Assembly (NCBI RefSeq): GCF_015694525.1
Contig: NZ_JADQDM010000009.1
Coordinates: forward strand, 62,001 to 126,000
Origin: Hymenobacter ruricola
Lineage (GTDB): Bacteria > Bacteroidota > Bacteroidia > Cytophagales > Hymenobacteraceae
DNA: 64,000 nucleotides
Reading direction: 5' to 3'
Below the pieces are notes generated by a model. That model was not told the DNA's origin, did not search any database, and saw nothing but the letters and a program-made list of their open reading frames with translations. Positions 59,101-64,000 of the stretch are shown one piece after another (position 1 is the first letter of the stretch; each line of letters begins with the position of its first letter). The position numbers and the translations under genes were made by a program.

Positions 59101-59871
59101 GCCGTCGGCGTCCTGGCTGCGCACGCCCAACTGGTGGAAGCCGGCGGCAAGGCTGCTGATGTTCAGGTTGAAGGCTACGCCGCTGACGTCGGCCGCGGCG
59201 GTCACGGGCACGTTGGTCGCGCCGCCAAACCCGGGGTCAGCATCAATAAAATACTCGACTTTGGTGATGTTGGCCAGCGTGCCGGAGGCCAGGGGCTCGT
59301 AATAAAACGTGCGGCGGCTGGTCAGGCTCCAGGCGCCGTTGGCATCGCGCGAGCGGAGCCCCAGCTGGTGAAATCCCGCGCTCAGGCTGCTCAGGTTCAC
59401 CGCGAAAGCCACGCCGCTGACATCCGTTGCGGCCGTCACGGGCACATCCGTCGCGGCCCCAAAACCCGGGTCGGTATCGACGAAATACTCCACCTTGGTA
59501 ATGTTGGCCAGCGTGCCGGCGGCCACCGGCTCGTAATAGAACGTGCGGCGGCTGGTCAGGCTCCACTTGCCGTCGGCGTCCTGGCTGCGCACGCCCAGGG
59601 CGTGGAAGCCAGCGCTGAGGCTGCCCAGCGGCACGGCCGCCGTCAGGCCCGCCACGTCGGCCGCCGGAATGGCCGGCAGGGTGAAGGCTGTGGCCGCCCC
59701 AAAGCCGGGGTCGGCATCGATGTAGTACTCGGCGCGGGCAATGGGGGCCTGGCCGTAGCTGCGGGCAACTGCTCCCAGCAGCAGCAGGAGCAGCAGCGCC
59801 AACGGCAGCAGCCAGCCGAACTGCCTCGGCTGGCCGCCCCGCGTGGGGCGGAAGTCGTAAAAGCGGTGCAT
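50128..59871 (-). CDS. Giant 3247-residue secreted repeat protein with T9SS sorting tail
   Basis: Signal segment LLPLALLLLLLLGAVARSYG (about 21-40). Five repeats of about 77 residues follow to about residue 430 (EYYIDADPGFGAA, GFHQLGVRSQDADGKWSLTS, RRTFYYEP). Next come a discoidin-like domain (about 430-575), an IPT/TIG domain (ITSFTPTGGGPGTSVAVTGT), then five tandem units pairing a LSDASGSF domain with an Ig-like SNSPV domain, and about 21 repeats of roughly 60 residues (VYFNGTVLQTIGG, TFYDVTFNNAVNVSLGHDI, WTNNGGF) predicted as a beta-solenoid. The C-terminus is a type IX secretion sorting domain (ALYPNPTTARATLELAGL, GLATGVYTVRIHAQEG, VKRLVKE). Likely an exported adhesin or surface filament. 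The ATG at 59871 gives the signal segment. The beta-helix gene upstream is 14 bases away. Confidence 0.9.
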   Translation of the reverse strand: MHRFYDFRPTRGGQPRQFGWLLPLALLLLLLLGAVARSYGQAPIARAEYYIDADPGFGAATAFTLPAIPAADVAGLTAAVPLGSLSAGFHALGVRSQDADGKWSLTSRRTFYYEPVAAGTLANITKVEYFVDTDPGFGAATDVPVTAATDVSGVAFAVNLSSLSAGFHQLGLRSRDANGAWSLTSRRTFYYEPLASGTLANITKVEYFIDADPGFGGATNVPVTAAADVSGVAFNLNISSLAAGFHQLGVRSQDADGKWSLTSRRTFYYEPLAANTLPTITKVEYFLDAEPGFGSGIDVPVTASSDISGIAFNVNLSSVGTGFHTLSVRSRDANGKWSLTNVRSFYYEPALAAAPNINKIEYYFDADPGFGSATDVPVPTPAPDLASFGFAADASALADGSHRIFFRSRDTNGKWSLVSSRSFVKNGCASSPNFAAGLASSSYSVAGTVGNSLAETAFNTDPATPTTGNSFFGYNGSYMQVDLGSAQTLSDFRYKVTAGGNGTYSVQVQTAASTSGPFTAVDTYSGSLVANVTTNVARTLTTPVSARVLRVRVVTPGGNYVVVSGAGAYYFNCAGPTITSFTPTGGGPGTSVAVTGTNFTGATAFTFNGVAAQSFVVNSSTSITAVAPAGGSTGQLCVTTPGGTACSAANYTYPPTIATGTVSPTAFCSSTFISVPFTTNTSSYNTGNQFKFQLSDASGNFTAGSRLYGFLSGQNANGGVLTDTVAFRTPAGTGYRVRVVASNPGITGTDNGTNLTIYPTPVASATSNSPVVYNGTIQLAAQPTGQSAYQWYVQYNGGGTAFVGSGQTLNLANAQPAQSGKYFVYVTNSNGCQDSASVRVLVQPNAVPVLAMGQFGYNGCAGATFNIGFSVTGNNFLNGNTLSAQLSDASGSFAAPAVIGSAPFTGQGGGAIPVTIPTNTPTGSGYRIRLVGSSPAVTSTTDNGSNLSITTQPTATPSSNSPVAYNGTIQLTAATVAGASYLWTGPGFSSNQQNPTIANATPSNSGTYTLYVTVNGCQSPGTATQVTVNPSAQPILAISQFNGSLCPGTGLNIGFSVTGNVFGSGNVITAQLSDAGGSFASPVAIGSVSFTGQGNGTVSATVPQGTPAGTGYRIRLVGSNPSVTSTTDNGANLTVPTTLVATASSNSPVASGSTLQLNAGPNGAATYQWYVQYTAGGTAFISNQQNPTFNNVTTASSGFYYVFVTQGGCTDSASVRVLVNPPATSTLALGTFSGQFCAGNNYAVNYTVGGAGLSSGSITAQLSDASGSFAAPVTLASINFNGTGSGSLGFTLPASTVDGAGYRIRLVSTNPALTSNDNGTNLTISNLTNVVASSNSPVSAGALIQFSSSGVPAGDSIAWTGPNGFNSTQSNPSIPNANAANAGTYSFTASLNGCSVTRSVQVQVGAPVLTLATGNVSGSFCPGSAISVPYSVTTGSVNGGNTFTVQLSNASGSFASPVSIGSLSSSATSGTIPAVIPVSTSAGTGYRVRVVADNPAAVGSDNGANLTVGALTYAWTGGVSTDWFNGANWSCGQVPNASSVVTIPGGVSFYPVITGGTALALNITIANTATFTVNSSFNLYGNIVNNGTVLAGTTSTWSFVGGSNQSISGNPLQIGSFVINNGVTLNVNATLNIYGSWTNNGLYVGNSAYNVVFNGPSGTQVIGGGSVTSFYNVSINSGSVVNLGINTIFLGNLNTTGTFNAGIYGVAFNGSVAQTIGGSGSSSYYTVTINNTVGVTLVSNITVLGDWINNGLFSGGTYSVIFAGTVAQIIGGTQVTNFYNVTFNNLISVTLHQNIYVLGGFVNTGVFYGWYLSGGSTLGYFVRFGGTAAQVITANATTYFYHFYADNAAGVSLATNIYIAGNYYLYSGSFSPGTYTVYFNGNEPGVVQTVGGYTALSFYGWNIGGTSSVRLIQNVTLLGGFANLGTFYGYNLVGGVYTGYTFVFGGSGAQSLTGGGVYEFWHVTWNNLAGITLNQNISVWGNWLNNGGYLANGYLVNFIGNVAQTIGGSVLTTFHHVTITNTVSVSLLQAVTVLGNWAGTGVFLGNGYLVYFNGTAAQTILAGLNTRFFDLRFNNPTTVKLLSNVYLNGNWTHDGGFVANGFRVFFSGSALQTIAGTVLTQFHHLTIVSGASVQLARVVTILGDWTNDGSFLHGSYTVTFAGSGAQLINGAVVTNFYGITFLNTGTVTLGSNIRVAGAWTNSGVFVPATYTVFFNGSVAQVIGGTAVTTFFGLNILNTVGGVSLGGPIFIGGNLVNDGLFSCANYLVTFNGTALQNIGGTSTTIFGNLTTNNAVGVALGQNIRVRGDFRNLALFTAGGFTTYFDGSAAQGIYSTGTLTFHDVVFANLAGVTLQNNVFLTGSWTNNGGFLANGKLVTFNGTVLQLIGGSVATMFHHFTIATGASVQQNLGITLLGDWTNNGSFLHNNLLVYFNGTVLQTIAGTALTTFYDVTFNNAVNVSLGHDIDVTRNFVNQGGYCGCGFRTRFNGTVAQSITCTSGRTHFHDITFANTAGVTLLDGIYVSGLWVNNGGYLANNQTVIFDGTALQTIGGTVLSAFYNVGITNAVDVQLLRDITVAGFWNNTGLFHGQGFGVSFNGTALQTITTTGATARSYFHHITWANLVGCVLGGDIYVAGNWLCNGPFNPATYTVYFNGTVAQTCGGTQPIRFFGLNCANPAGVTYAGPVYLLGNFVNTGLVNCGAFGWYCIGTAAQTLGGVSTTPTRFYDLYIQNAAGVTATDNWFLTHMLTLTTGNLASNGHLTLTSNASGTAMVVNPVGGGVVTGVSTMERFITGLSGAPGYRHYSSPMKLSAAGISTTVQEFADDLPVFELNPAYNSAGNTATPFPTFFQYDETRLTASKPGFDDGWMVPTATDDLLPLRGYTAQTLPTTTVDISGLLQTGNVSYSLGRGSLANSGWHLLGNPYPAPMDWDVARSTPGMLSGVADALYVFEPSGQYTGTYKAYVNGLGQNGGTKDLAAMQGFFVRATAPTASVSLTNAVRATSYGSPVFNRTTTAPPVLRLEARNLATATADETVVYFEPGAALGFSARHDAYKVQLNGNGRPSLWSQAGAESFAINGLPDLATAPVIPLGVRVSQDGAHELVLTGLTDAPAGTQVWLEDRVLNRRQNLAANPTYAFTMLANYTGQRFYLNFVAGTVTAVTTGQLAARTALYPNPTTARATLELAGLREQGPVQVEVVNVLGQTVRQLSTRPKQGFLSETIDLNGLATGVYTVRIHAQEGTVVKRLVKE

Positions 59872-59885
59872 AAAAAGAGCCGCGC

Positions 59886-60881
59886 TTAGTTATTGGAGCG
59901 CGTGCTCAGGTTCACGTTCAGCGTGTTGCCGGTCACGCTCTGGTTGAGCTGGTAGATGGCCGGGATGGCCGGGATGCCGCTCAGCTTGTAGGCGTAGCCG
60001 GTGGCCGAGCCAAACGCGCCCACGTCCACGCCGCCCTCGCCGCCGCCGGTGGCCGGGTTGGTGCCCGTCTTGAGCTTGTACCAGGCATCAAACTGCGTGC
60101 TGCCCGGCCCCAACACAAACACGGTGGCCTGCGGCACGTTGGCCGTGTTGTTGCTCTGGCTGCCGGTGGCGGGCAGGCTGCTTGAGCCCAGCAGGTTGTA
60201 GCGCCAGGTGGTGTTGGCCGTGGGCGTGAAGTTGCTGGCGAGGTAGTTGTTCTTCACCGTGAAGTTGTCGAAGCTTGAATAGCGCAGCACCACGTTGTTG
60301 GAAAACTCACCGTTGAGGTTGCCGGCGTTCAGGCTCACATCGAGCGTCACAATGTTGTTGGTGATGAGCAGGTTGCTGCCCGCCGTGCTGTACTGGGCCA
60401 GGAAGGTGACGTAGTTCTGGCGCACCAGCGCGTTGTTGGACGCCGCGCTGTAGCCGAAGTAGATGTACGACCCCACGTAGTTGCGCTGCACCGAGAGGTT
60501 GTTGGCGCCCAGAAACACGCTGCTGTTCACCGTCACGCCGGCCAGCGAGGCGCCGGCGCTGCCCGTGGTGAAGTACACGTTGTCGACCTGCGCCGCGATG
60601 ACGCTGGCCTGCAGGGCGGGCGGCTGGTTATTACTCAGGAAATACCCCGGCCCCACAATGCTCAACTGCTTGGTACAGGTGAGGCTGCCGTAGCTGACGG
60701 TAGAGGGCTCCAGCTGGATGATGTCACCGGTGGCGGCCGCGTCGTGTGCCAGCTGCACCGTGCTGTAAATGTTGGTGCCCGTCACGCCGTTGTTGTTCAC
60801 GCGGCGGATGGTTTGGGCCGAAGCCAGCTGAGCGGCCAGGGCCAGCAGCACAAAAAGCAGGGAGGCGGAGAGGTTTTTCAT
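59886..60881 (-). CDS. Secreted parallel beta-helix protein
   Basis: A 331-residue exported protein: signal peptide (SASLLFVLLALAAQLASAQ), then TIRRVNNNGVTGTNIYSTVQ and LAHDAAATGDIIQLEPSTVS, the usual opening of right-handed beta-helix surface proteins. Asn-rich rungs follow (NNLSVQRNYVGSYIYFGYSA, SNNALVRQNYVTFLAQYS, NLLITNNIVTLDVSLNAGNL). It ends QSVTGNTLNVNLSTRSNN without a T9SS tail. It is the first gene of a unit with the giant protein (14-base gap), so the two are probably made together and may interact. The ATG at 60881 starts the signal peptide. Confidence 0.82.
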   Translation of the reverse strand: MKNLSASLLFVLLALAAQLASAQTIRRVNNNGVTGTNIYSTVQLAHDAAATGDIIQLEPSTVSYGSLTCTKQLSIVGPGYFLSNNQPPALQASVIAAQVDNVYFTTGSAGASLAGVTVNSSVFLGANNLSVQRNYVGSYIYFGYSAASNNALVRQNYVTFLAQYSTAGSNLLITNNIVTLDVSLNAGNLNGEFSNNVVLRYSSFDNFTVKNNYLASNFTPTANTTWRYNLLGSSSLPATGSQSNNTANVPQATVFVLGPGSTQFDAWYKLKTGTNPATGGGEGGVDVGAFGSATGYAYKLSGIPAIPAIYQLNQSVTGNTLNVNLSTRSNN

Positions 60882-61361
60882 AAAAAACAGAAAATGGGTG
60901 TAAGAGTAAGCCATTGATGCTCAGCGCCGCCGCTTCTTATCGCAAGGCGTAAAAACGCTGGGTGTAAGAATGGGTAAAGGTTGGTTATATAGTAAATAAT
61001 TAATATCCGTGCTGCCCCCTATTTTTTCCGGGCATCTCCTCCGTGCCAGCACGGATGCCGCCGGTTGGAATGGGCGGGCCCATCGCCGTTGAAGGCACTT
61101 GGACTACCCCGCCGATACCACCCCTTGAGCCGCGCCAAAACGAACCGGCCCCACGAGGCGGCCCTCGCCGACGCATCGGGAGAAGCCGCCCCGTGGGGCC
61201 GGGTTGAGGAAAAAAATAATGGTGCAGAGACGCAATACTTTGCGTCTCGTCGTTGAACAATGTGCCTGAACGACTCGCGGGCGCTTGCGGCGCGCATGGC
61301 ACCCGCACGGCGCGCCCGCTGAGACGCAAAGTATTGCGTCTCTACACCGTTCTGGCCGCCG
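60882..61361. other. Gene-free stretch with inverted repeats
   Basis: No gene supported in these 480 bases. An A+T-rich stretch near 60990-61015 (TATATAGTAAATAATTAATA) may hold the promoter of the beta-helix operon, but no TAnnTTTG box is seen. An inverted repeat CCGGCCCCACGAGGCGGC (61145-61162) pairs 17 of 18 with 61185-61202. The family-2 palindrome follows. Confidence 0.5.
61227..61345. repeat. Interspersed palindrome family 2, copy B
   Basis: GAGACGCAATACTTTGCGTCTC at 61227-61248 is a hairpin by itself and is the reverse complement of 61321-61342. The 72-base interior starts GTCGTTGAACAA, as in copy A at 9378. It ends 17 bases before the stop of the oxidoreductase gene. Confidence 0.88.
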
Positions 61362-62015
61362 CTAAGCCGTAGCCAGCTCTGCCGACTGGTGCACGCGCAC
61401 CCCGCCGCCATCGTCCTCGGCGGCGCGCAGCATGGCGGCGGCCACTGCCGCGCCCGTCACGGGCCGAAACTTCAGCAGCGGGCCGCGCAGCAGCGGGCGC
61501 AGCAGGCCCAGCACCGCCCCCCCCAGGCGCTCGCCCAGGCGGGGCTGCGCGCGCGCGCCCAGCAGCAGCGAGGGCCGGAAAATGTGAATGGCCCGAAACG
61601 GCGTCTGGCGCACGGCGGCTTCCATTTCGCCCTTCACCCGGCTGTAGTAGAGGCGGCTTTCGGCGTCGGCGCCCAGGCTGCTCACCACCAGCAGCTGCGA
61701 GGCAAAGTTGGCCGTGGCCACCGCCGCCAGCTTCACCACGTACAGAAAGTCAACTTTATAAAACGCCTCCTTCGAACCGGCCTGCCGCATGGTGGTGCCC
61801 AGGCAGCAAAACACGTCGTCGGCAATGAGCTTCAGGCGCACGGCTTCCAGCTTATCCAGCTCGGTGGTCACCTGCACCAGCTTGGGGTGAATGGTGGGCA
61901 CGGCCCGGCGCCCCACCACAATCACCTTGGCATACCGTTCCGACTGCAACAGCAGCGGCAACAGTTGTGACCCAATCAGGCCCGTGGCCCCGGCGAGTAA
62001 AGCGGTTTTTTGCAT
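61362..62015 (-). CDS. TIP30/HTATIP2-like NAD(P)-binding oxidoreductase
   Basis: A 217-residue atypical SDR: Rossmann loop TALLAGATGLIGSQLLPLLL, then YAKVIVVGRRAVPTIHPKLV with an NADPH-type Arg pair, the central DDVFCCLGTTMRQAGSKEAF block that is diagnostic of this family, then VVSSLGADAESRLYYSRVKG (SSLGA...YSRVKGE, the YxxxK-like catalytic pair) and IFRPSLLLGAR. Such proteins are widespread and their substrates are not settled. The ATG at 62015 starts the first strand. Its downstream end lies close to a family-2 repeat. Confidence 0.9.
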   Translation of the reverse strand: MQKTALLAGATGLIGSQLLPLLLQSERYAKVIVVGRRAVPTIHPKLVQVTTELDKLEAVRLKLIADDVFCCLGTTMRQAGSKEAFYKVDFLYVVKLAAVATANFASQLLVVSSLGADAESRLYYSRVKGEMEAAVRQTPFRAIHIFRPSLLLGARAQPRLGERLGGAVLGLLRPLLRGPLLKFRPVTGAAVAAAMLRAAEDDGGGVRVHQSAELATA

Positions 62016-62040
62016 AGCGAGGGAGCGTTTGCAGCGTGCT

Positions 62041-62238
62041 TGTCATTGCGAGCGGAGCGAAGCAATCCGTCCTGGTCTCAGCGACAAACCTAATAATGTG
62101 ACAAAGCTGTTGCCACACGGGTAATTACACTGTGCAGCGCAAAGCCAAATACCTTACGCCAGAAAAGGTGTCTGGTTAGTCAGAAAAGGTCGCGCTTTGA
62201 GAGGAAGGATTGCCACGGCCTGCGGCCTCGCAATGACA
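62041..62238. repeat. Imperfect long inverted repeat (TGTCATTGCGAG type)
   Basis: Left end TGTCATTGCGAGCGGAGCGA at 62041 with AAGCAATCC. Right end GGATTGCCACGGCCTGCGGC at 62207, then CTCGCAATGACA to 62238. Arms match at the tips but differ inside, and the spacer of about 138 bases is unique. A third interspersed type between the oxidoreductase and CvfB-like genes; no gene lies inside. Confidence 0.7.
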
Positions 62239-62248
62239 GCCGAACCCC

Positions 62249-63085
62249 TTACTTCAATACCGTTGCTTCCGGCTCCAGCGTCACCAGTCCCTGCCGAAAC
62301 AGGGCGCCTACTGCCTTTTTGAATACCTTTTTGCTCATGCCCACGCGGCGGTACACGTCCTCGGCCAGGCTCTTGTCGCCCAGCGGCAGGCGCCCGCCGG
62401 GCGCGGCCTTGAGGGCCTTGAGCAGCGTGTCGGTGGCCGATTCCACTTCGCCGTAGCCGGTCTGCTGCAGGCGCACGTCGAGCTTGCCATCGGGGCGAAT
62501 TTGCTTGAGGAAGCCGGGCAGGGTTTCGCCCAGGCGCAGGGGCCGGAATACCTCGTTGTGAAACAGCAGCCCCTGGTGCGTGCCGTTCACAATGACGGGG
62601 TAGCCCAGCTCGGTTTCGTCGGCCACCAGCAGGCGCACCTCGTCGCCGGGCTGGCCGGGGAAGGGCGTGTTTTTCAGAAACTGCTTCCACTTGGTAGAGG
62701 CCACCAGCCGGTCGCTTTCCTCGTCGAGGTACACGTACACCAGCACCCGCTCGCCCACGCGTAGGTCGCGGCGCTGGTTGCGGTAGGGCAGGAGCAGGTC
62801 TTTCTCCAGGCCCCAGTCCAGGAAGGCGCCGGCCGGGCCGTGGTCCTTCACGGTGAGGGCGGCGAAGCTGTCGACCAGCGCCAGGGGCCGCAGGTTGGTG
62901 GCAATGAGGCGGTCTTCCGAGTCGCGGTACACGAACACGCGCACCACGTCGCCCACGCGGGTGCCGGCCTCCACGTATTTTTCGGGCAGCAGCAGGTCGC
63001 CGTCGTCGGAGGTGAGGTAGAGGCCGATGCTGGTTTCGCGGGCTACTTCGAGGTCGTTGTAATCGCCGAGGAGGAGGCTGGCCAT
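62249..63085 (-). CDS. cvfB: CvfB-family S1 RNA-binding protein
   Basis: A 278-residue protein with the CvfB plan. It has three S1-like modules: LGDYNDLEVARETSIGLYLT, then DLLLPEKYVEAGTRVGDVVR; VKDHGPAGAFLDWGLEKDLL with RNQRRDLRVGERVLVYVYLD; and IVNGTHQGLLFHNEVFRPLR with LGETLPGFLKQIRPDGKLDV. A winged helix closes the protein (KSLAEDVYRRVGMSKKVFKK, AVGALFRQGLVTLE). In Staphylococcus CvfB affects virulence-gene expression through RNA binding; the role here is unknown. The ATG at 63085 starts the first S1 strand; the longer upstream frame runs into a palindrome. Confidence 0.92.
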   Translation of the reverse strand: MASLLLGDYNDLEVARETSIGLYLTSDDGDLLLPEKYVEAGTRVGDVVRVFVYRDSEDRLIATNLRPLALVDSFAALTVKDHGPAGAFLDWGLEKDLLLPYRNQRRDLRVGERVLVYVYLDEESDRLVASTKWKQFLKNTPFPGQPGDEVRLLVADETELGYPVIVNGTHQGLLFHNEVFRPLRLGETLPGFLKQIRPDGKLDVRLQQTGYGEVESATDTLLKALKAAPGGRLPLGDKSLAEDVYRRVGMSKKVFKKAVGALFRQGLVTLEPEATVLK

Positions 63086-63137
63086 AGGGTCGGGCGTTTG
63101 GGGTGAAGGGGCAAAGGTCGGGCGAAAATTTGGAGGT

Positions 63138-63226
63138 AGGGGCGGGGCCTGCCCCCGCCCGGACGTTCGCACAACTTCAACGGCGCCGTTCAACGTCCGG
63201 GCGGGGGCAGGCCCCGCCCCTACGCC
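63138..63226. repeat. GC-rich inverted repeat
   Basis: TAGGGGCGGGGCCTGCCCCC from 63137 and its complement ending GCCCCGCCCCTA near 63224, arms of about 32 bp including CGCCCGGACGTT, spacer about 25 bases. It lies in the divergent promoter region between the CvfB-like and SPFH genes. Confidence 0.85.
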
Positions 63227-63242
63227 GCCCGGCTTATTTCCG

Positions 63243-63250
63243 TAAGTTTG
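63243..63250 (+). promoter_or_regulatory. Putative -7 box (TAAGTTTG) of the SPFH gene
   Basis: Exact TAnnTTTG match 22 bases before the ATG at 63273, immediately right of the GC-rich palindrome. Confidence 0.42.
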
Positions 63251-63272
63251 GGCCTTCCCTTTTCCCGTCGCT

Positions 63273-64000
63273 ATGTTCGGTCTCGGCTACGCCAAATTCG
63301 ATTCGATAACCTACGTTATCCAGTACAAAAACGGCAAAGTGGTGCGCGAGGGGCGCGGGCTGGCCTTTTTCTACTCCACCTTCAACAGCTCCATCGCGGC
63401 CGTGCCGCTGGCCTCCAACGACCTGCCGTTCATTTTCAACGAAACCACGGCCGACTACCAAAGCATTACCATCCAAGGCCAGCTCAGCTACCGCGTGCGC
63501 GACCCGCGCCAGCTGGCCGAGCTGCTCGATTTCACGGTGAACAGCCTGGGCATCTACAAGAAAAACGACCTCGAAAAGCTCAACCAGCGCCTCGTGAACG
63601 AGGCCCAGACCGCCACCTCGGCCTACGCCCACAGCCTCACCCTCAAGGATGCCATCCGCTCCAACAAGTTCATTGAGGAGCAGATTCAGGCCGGGCTGCA
63701 AAGCTCGCCGGCCGTGGCCCAGCTGGGCATCGAGGTGCTGGGCGTGAACATCCTGGCCGTGAAAGCCACCCCCGAGATGGAGCGCGCCCTGGAGGCCGAC
63801 GCCCGCGAGCGCCTGCAGCAGGAAGCCGACCAGGCCATCTATGAGCGCCGCAACTTCGCCGTGGAGCAGGAGCGCCGCATCAAGGAAAGCGAGCTGAACA
63901 CCGACATTGCGGTGGAGGAAAAGCGCAAGCAGATTGACGAGAAACGCTCCGAAGCCCAGCTCCAGCGCGCCGCCAACGACCGCAAGCTGCGCGAGCTGCA
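63273..64000 (+). CDS. SPFH/Band 7 domain protein, 3' end outside the window
   Basis: The first 242 codons are visible and the frame runs off the right edge. The SPFH domain is evident: FGLGYAKFDSITYVIQYKNG, KVVREGRGLAFFYSTFNSSI, SITIQGQLSYRVRDPRQLAE, and LGIEVLGVNILAVKATPEME as the closing strand. It is followed by the start of a long charged coiled coil (ERLQQEADQAIYERRNFAVE, then EKRKQIDEKRSEAQLQRAAN). No N-terminal membrane helix is seen. SPFH proteins form membrane-associated rings or scaffolds; partner unknown. Confidence 0.87.
   Translation, partial: MFGLGYAKFDSITYVIQYKNGKVVREGRGLAFFYSTFNSSIAAVPLASNDLPFIFNETTADYQSITIQGQLSYRVRDPRQLAELLDFTVNSLGIYKKNDLEKLNQRLVNEAQTATSAYAHSLTLKDAIRSNKFIEEQIQAGLQSSPAVAQLGIEVLGVNILAVKATPEMERALEADARERLQQEADQAIYERRNFAVEQERRIKESELNTDIAVEEKRKQIDEKRSEAQLQRAANDRKLREL

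Noticed and set aside
61000..61411. Minus-strand open frames in the gap before the oxidoreductase
   Set aside because: They run through the palindromes and have no start context or protein-like composition.
1..64000. tRNA, rRNA or tmRNA genes
   Set aside because: Scanned by eye for T-arm GGTTCGAATCC-like and rRNA signatures; none convincing.

Overview
The window is chromosomal DNA from a GC-rich member of the Bacteroidota, most like Hymenobacter and relatives in the Cytophagales. Evidence: a type IX secretion sorting tail on a 3247-residue surface protein, a TonB-dependent receptor with a carboxypeptidase-like N-terminal domain, LytS/LytTR and PAS-kinase two-component pairs, TAnnTTTG-type -7 promoter boxes, and strongly GC-biased codon use that opens long false antisense frames. 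No rRNA or tRNA gene was seen.

Layout. 1-5.9 kb: 3' end of ispH, a macrodomain protein, a 2TM protein, a RimK-linked cluster (retropepsin-like protease, RimK ATP-grasp ligase, AstE/AspA-type amidohydrolase) and an OmpH/Skp-like protein. 6-8 kb: small envelope proteins, a wrecked MFS transporter and a cupin. 8-19.7 kb: a potassium-uptake locus with a sigma-54-type response regulator, a small membrane ORF, kdpF, kdpA, kdpB, kdpC, a porin, a KdpD sensor half without a kinase, and a separate histidine kinase. 19.7-24.2 kb: small RibD-C, VOC and DoxX enzymes with a GlxA-type regulator. 24.8-37.1 kb: TonB receptor, PAS kinase plus receiver, zinc-ribbon protein, DUF3140, alpha/beta hydrolase, LytS/LytTR pair, spondin lipoprotein and GH28 enzyme. 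37.1-49.9 kb: an accessory region with an HxlR/quinone-reductase-like pair, an operon of RusA-like, PD-(D/E)XK/HEPN-like and DUF4325 proteins, two convergent paralogous surface proteins, decayed gene fragments, an AAA ATPase/DUF4276/DUF4304 operon of mixed base composition, and a YoeB-type toxin carrying an in-frame TGA. 50.1-60.9 kb: the giant repeat protein and a beta-helix partner. 61.3-64 kb: a TIP30-like oxidoreductase, a CvfB-like RNA-binding protein and the 5' part of an SPFH protein.

Intergenic space is full of repeats: long hairpins built on GAGCGCAGCGAAGCATCT, a second family built on GAGACGCAA...TTGCGTCTC, nested palindromes, and two tandem arrays with a 21-bp period. Three successive gaps of the kdp operon each hold a different repeat class. 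The best candidates for undescribed biology are the ATPase/DUF4276/DUF4304 operon, the RusA/nuclease/DUF4325 operon and the paired 21-bp arrays.
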